Source: Halalkalibacter nanhaiisediminis | GTDB taxonomy: Bacteria; Bacillota; Bacilli; Bacillales; Bacillaceae_D | Length of the DNA: 64,000 bases | Assembly (NCBI RefSeq): GCF_007830185.1 | Contig: NZ_VLKZ01000009.1 | Span: forward strand, 1 to 64,000 | Reading direction: 5' to 3' | Shown here: positions 61,005 through 64,000 of the stretch, piece by piece | How positions within the stretch are numbered: position 1 is the first letter of the stretch | Layout of the letters: every line of letters starts with the position of its first letter | Position numbers and translations under genes: made by a program | The notes under the pieces: model-generated | The model's input: only the letters and a program-made list of their open reading frames with translations | The model's database searches: none | What the model was told of the DNA's origin: nothing

Positions 61005-61793
61005 TTATTTATAAAGGTTTGGGCGTCTGCTCGAAAAGACAGGCACCTCTTTGCGAATTCGCTCTACCTCACTTAAGTTAAGCGTTGTAACAAGTGTTTC
61101 TTCTTGTTCAACCGACCCTTTTTCTAACACTTCACCCCATGGATCAATCACCATGGAGCTTCCTGCAAACTCAACTCCATCATGTGTGCCAACTCGATTA
61201 CAGCTGACGATAAACACTTGATTTTCAATTGCGCGAGCTTGCTGTAAGACTTCCCAATGACCTTTTCTTGAAAGTGGCCACTCTGCGACAACAAAGACTA
61301 CCTCTGCACCTTGTAAGGCTAGTGAACGGATTAATTCTGGAAACCTTAGATCGTAGCAAATAATCACGCCCATCTTTCGTCCATCTAGTTCAAAAACTTG
61401 CGCTGAATTTTTTCCACCTGTTAAATAAAGCGGCTCATCTAGCATCGGTACGAGGTGAACTTTGTCGTAAGTATATTCGGTCTGACCATTTTTATTCATG
61501 ACAAAGGCACGGTTGTAAATCTCGTCTCCTTCTTTTACGGCCATCGAACCAGCAACGATATGAATGTGATGTTCCTTAGCTAGCTGCTGCAAAAATTGCT
61601 CCGTATTCTCTTGATCTGCTTCTAAAATTGTCGGTAAATCCTCCAACGTATAGGCTGTTGTCCACATTTCAGGTAACACGAGCAAATCTAATTGTTCTTG
61701 CTTTGTCACTTGTTCGACCCAATTCTTCACTCTCTTTCTATTTTCATTTGGCTGACCTGCCACTAAATCCATTTGGTAGACTGCTATTTTCAT
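61005..61793 (-). CDS. Nitrilase-superfamily amidase (omega-amidase/MtnU-like)
   Basis: 262 residues. The catalytic triad E42 (LVLPEMWTTAY), K111 (YDKVHLVPM) and C146 (VIICYDLRFPE) is intact. This short branch matches omega-amidases such as MtnU, which deamidate 2-oxoglutaramate or 2-oxosuccinamate formed by glutamine transaminases. An inverted repeat (GACATT / AATGTC, 60969-60995) follows as a weak terminator. It is 12 bases downstream of the DUF1835 gene, so probably one transcript. Confidence 0.82.
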   Translation of the reverse strand: MKIAVYQMDLVAGQPNENRKRVKNWVEQVTKQEQLDLLVLPEMWTTAYTLEDLPTILEADQENTEQFLQQLAKEHHIHIVAGSMAVKEGDEIYNRAFVMNKNGQTEYTYDKVHLVPMLDEPLYLTGGKNSAQVFELDGRKMGVIICYDLRFPELIRSLALQGAEVVFVVAEWPLSRKGHWEVLQQARAIENQVFIVSCNRVGTHDGVEFAGSSMVIDPWGEVLEKGSVEQEETLVTTLNLSEVERIRKEVPVFSSRRPNLYK

Positions 61794-61805
61794 ATATGTA
61801 GCACC

Positions 61806-62561
61806 TCATTTTATTTGTTGTACGTAAGTTTGCCTAATCCCTTTTTCTTCGCCTACGATCTCGATCATTCCTTTTTTCGCTAATTGATAAATTCTCCACA
61901 CGAAAAAAAAGTAAGGTAAATGAGGCTCAGCTCCGTACATTTCCCCAATAACGACAGCCATCTTTACTGGCTCCGTTTCAGGAATATGTAGCATCATTTG
62001 CACGTCATAATGAGAATAATCGACAAATTGATAAACAAAGTCATCTTCTCTAATTCTAAGCTTATCACCTTGCTTTGATACCTCTTTCCACTTTTCACAA
62101 TATTGATCATAGCTATCTTTTGAAAGAGGGACAGGTAAAAAAGATTGATCGACATTTTCAGGGATAAGCTCTCCAACAAGCAACGGTCCCCTAATTCGAT
62201 TAAGCATCAATGCTTGTGACCACTGACCCAATGAATCAAGCAAACGTAAAAACGCCAGCTCATCAGCTGCTGTTTCACCAATCCAAAAGACAATTCTGTC
62301 ATGGCCTTGGATCGCTTGATGTAATGTTGCTTCTGTTTGTTTAAAAGAGCTTCCCACACTTTTGATTTCAGTATCATTTGTTCTAATTTGATAGACTTCA
62401 GCCCATTTTCTTAAACGTTCCTCATCATTGATGAGATCACCTAACTGTAATTGTGGCTCGTACGTTACAATCTCTCCAACGAATGGCGTAAGCTTTTCCT
62501 TAAATGCTTGCTTCAACATTTGTTCTGCTGTATGTGAAAATACAATATGTAGCATAATCAC
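61806..62561 (-). CDS. DUF1835/DUF3658 domain protein
   Basis: 251 residues. It begins MLHIVFSHTAEQMLKQAF and contains RIVFWIGETAADELAFLRLL, as in the DUF1835 family; the second half (about 150-251, with a basic C-terminus) corresponds to DUF3658. The function is unknown. GTG 62561 or ATG 62555 follow AAAGGAGATGA. Located between glutamate dehydrogenase and the amidase. Confidence 0.72.
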   Translation of the reverse strand: MIMLHIVFSHTAEQMLKQAFKEKLTPFVGEIVTYEPQLQLGDLINDEERLRKWAEVYQIRTNDTEIKSVGSSFKQTEATLHQAIQGHDRIVFWIGETAADELAFLRLLDSLGQWSQALMLNRIRGPLLVGELIPENVDQSFLPVPLSKDSYDQYCEKWKEVSKQGDKLRIREDDFVYQFVDYSHYDVQMMLHIPETEPVKMAVVIGEMYGAEPHLPYFFFVWRIYQLAKKGMIEIVGEEKGIRQTYVQQIK

Positions 62562-62723
62562 TCATCTCCTTTAGCAAGAAAATCCTTGGTTATGCATAGA
62601 ACATCTCAGTCACGCCTTACCTTCTTTCTATTGTTCATACTATTCAAATTATATCATTTTAGAAGACGTTATTCGTTTTCAAAAGAAAGAGGAAGGCTAT
62701 TTTATCACACCCTCCTCTCCTCC

Positions 62724-64000
62724 TTAATACAATTTTCCGTGACGATATAGCAAGCTTGTTAATCGTTCAAGTGACAGAGTAAAGCATGTGAACCTCATCG
62801 TCTTTTCCACCGATGAAAAATAGACATCATAAACATGCTTTAATGTTTCAATCATTTGTGCAGACATATCCGCAAAAATATCATCTTCTGAATATAGCTC
62901 TGTCACACGGCTTTGCTTCCACTCTAGATAAGAAACAATAACCCCACCCGCATTAGCAAGAATATCTGGGATGACAATTGCTCCTTGCTCTTCAAAATAC
63001 GTATCTGCCTCTTGTGAAATTGGGGCATTGGCTCCTTCTACTAAAATACGAGCTTGAATTTCTTTCATATTGTCACGGTGAATGACATCTTCAATCGCAG
63101 CAAGAATTAAGACATCGGTCTTTACAGTTAAGACATCTGTAGCTGGCATCACTTCTGCCTGAACCCCTGCTGCTTCAAGCTCATCATGATTTGCAGGCAA
63201 ATCACGACCATTCGCTGTATACTTCACAAGCTTTTCAACATCAAGCCCCTTCTCATTGTAGAGAGTCGTAAATCGGTCAGAAACAGCAACAACCTTATGT
63301 TTAATGTTTTTATAACGATTTGCTTCAAGGGCTGCTATCGCCCCAACATTTCCGAACCCTTGAACCGCTACTGAAATATCTTTTCCTTGCTTGATTCTTT
63401 TCTTAAATGTATTTAATGTTTCCCACTGTTTTTTGCGACTAATTTTCTTTTCACCTGTCTGCTGATTCAACCACTCGTTTAAGAGCCAAGAATAACTTAA
63501 AAAGGTCCCTTTTCCCGTTGCTTCCCGACGCCCTCTCGCACCACCATTTTCCACACTTTTACCTGTAAACGAGTCGAGATACGCTTCTCCTGGATGAATC
63601 GTCTTATACTCGCCTACCATCCAATCAATCACCTTTTCGTTCGTTCCTAGATCAGGTGCTGGAATATCATGATTCGGTCCAATATCACGAGCAAAACGCT
63701 GCACATATTTTTTACTAATCAAATTAAGCTCACGATCTGAAAACTTACGCGGATCAACATGGACACCGCCTTTTGCTCCACCAAAAGGTAAACGGTGCAA
63801 GGCATTTTTCAAGGTCATTAAAATCGCTAAATTTTCAACTTCTTCTTCACTCACAAATTCACTAAAGCGAATACCACCTTTATAAAATCCACTAATATTA
63901 TTATGCTGAACTCGGTAAGCTGGAATTCTCGCAATCCCGTTTTTCTCAGTCGATACGCGTATGTAGCTTTTAATAATTTTATCGGTCGTCTTTAAAATCT
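62724..64000 (-). CDS. Glu/Leu/Phe/Val dehydrogenase family enzyme, glutamate dehydrogenase type (5' end outside window)
   Basis: About 425 codons are visible; the frame is open to the window edge, so the ATG at 63854 is internal. Visible before it: RIPAYRVQHNNISGFYKGGIRFS. The catalytic lysine is in LPFGGAKGGVHVDP, the ammonia-site Asp in IPAPDLGTNEKVIDWM, and the NAD fold in VAVQGFGNVGAIAA. NGGARGRREATGKG differs from the GGSQGRETAT of RocG/GudB, so it is a divergent subgroup; an alternative amino-acid substrate is possible. The C-terminus is complete. Confidence 0.85.
   Translation of the reverse strand, partial: ILKTTDKIIKSYIRVSTEKNGIARIPAYRVQHNNISGFYKGGIRFSEFVSEEEVENLAILMTLKNALHRLPFGGAKGGVHVDPRKFSDRELNLISKKYVQRFARDIGPNHDIPAPDLGTNEKVIDWMVGEYKTIHPGEAYLDSFTGKSVENGGARGRREATGKGTFLSYSWLLNEWLNQQTGEKKISRKKQWETLNTFKKRIKQGKDISVAVQGFGNVGAIAALEANRYKNIKHKVVAVSDRFTTLYNEKGLDVEKLVKYTANGRDLPANHDELEAAGVQAEVMPATDVLTVKTDVLILAAIEDVIHRDNMKEIQARILVEGANAPISQEADTYFEEQGAIVIPDILANAGGVIVSYLEWKQSRVTELYSEDDIFADMSAQMIETLKHVYDVYFSSVEKTMRFTCFTLSLERLTSLLYRHGKLY

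Overview
The window comes from the chromosome of a low-GC (about 40% by eye), endospore-forming, aerobic member of the Bacillaceae. It most resembles the alkaliphilic Bacillus/Halalkalibacter group. The evidence is B. subtilis-type gene content and order (rlmCD, pdaA, yfkK, yfkAB, yfkD; ytxH; yeeI; glcT-ptsG; mreBH; the yngE-H leucine operon), strong Shine-Dalgarno sequences with frequent TTG/GTG starts, U-run terminators after most genes, a spore-cortex deacetylase, and an RNase HI of the Bacillus halodurans type. No rRNA, tRNA, CRISPR array or prophage was seen.

Layout. 1-1.1 kb: the upstream end of an IS200/IS605-type tnpB element inserted into a DJ-1/PfpI gene, of which only the 3' part remains. 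1.4-11.4 kb: housekeeping block (rlmCD, GAF protein, pdaA, DUF2254 protein, class I fumarase, histidine phosphatase, yfkK, yfkAB, yfkD, a P5C reductase). 11.6-15.9 kb: a four-gene operon osmC-like/yitT-like/MATE/yczE, then an MFS transporter. 16-17 kb: ytxH-like gene whose long 3' UTR and terminator are tandemly duplicated. 17-22 kb: MBL hydrolase, small proteins and a cytochrome bd oxidase (ythAB type). 22.4-34 kb: chemotaxis receptor, c-di-GMP enzymes, an Lrp regulator, acetyltransferase, yeeI, an orphan siderophore-type N-monooxygenase with an aldehyde dehydrogenase, rnhA and small basic proteins. 34.5-39.7 kb: ybaK, a zone of gene remnants, then a cobalamin photoreceptor-like operon next to an RsbR-like STAS protein and a divergent DUF3243 gene. 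39.8-46.7 kb: secreted serine hydrolase, second MATE pump, GGDEF-EAL protein and small enzymes. 46.8-51.4 kb: glcT-RAT-ptsG glucose uptake module and mreBH. 51.4-60.8 kb: seven-gene leucine/isovalerate-type degradation operon read from a sigma-54 promoter, with tandem activator sites, a CcpA cre box and a divergently placed enhancer-binding protein gene upstream. 61-64 kb: nitrilase-family amidase, a DUF1835 protein and a glutamate dehydrogenase that runs off the end.

The most interesting parts are: (i) a stand-alone B12 domain carrying both CarH signature motifs (W-x9-EH and E-x-H-x-x-G), in an operon with an unrecognised helical protein and a heme-monooxygenase-like protein, beside an RsbR/STAS stressosome-type protein with a sigma-B-like promoter. 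This suggests a light- or B12-responsive input to the general stress response. (ii) The duplicated ytxH 3' UTR, a candidate 3'-UTR-derived small RNA. (iii) The complete regulatory region of the sigma-54 leucine operon. (iv) The tnpB insertion junction at a TTAC target.
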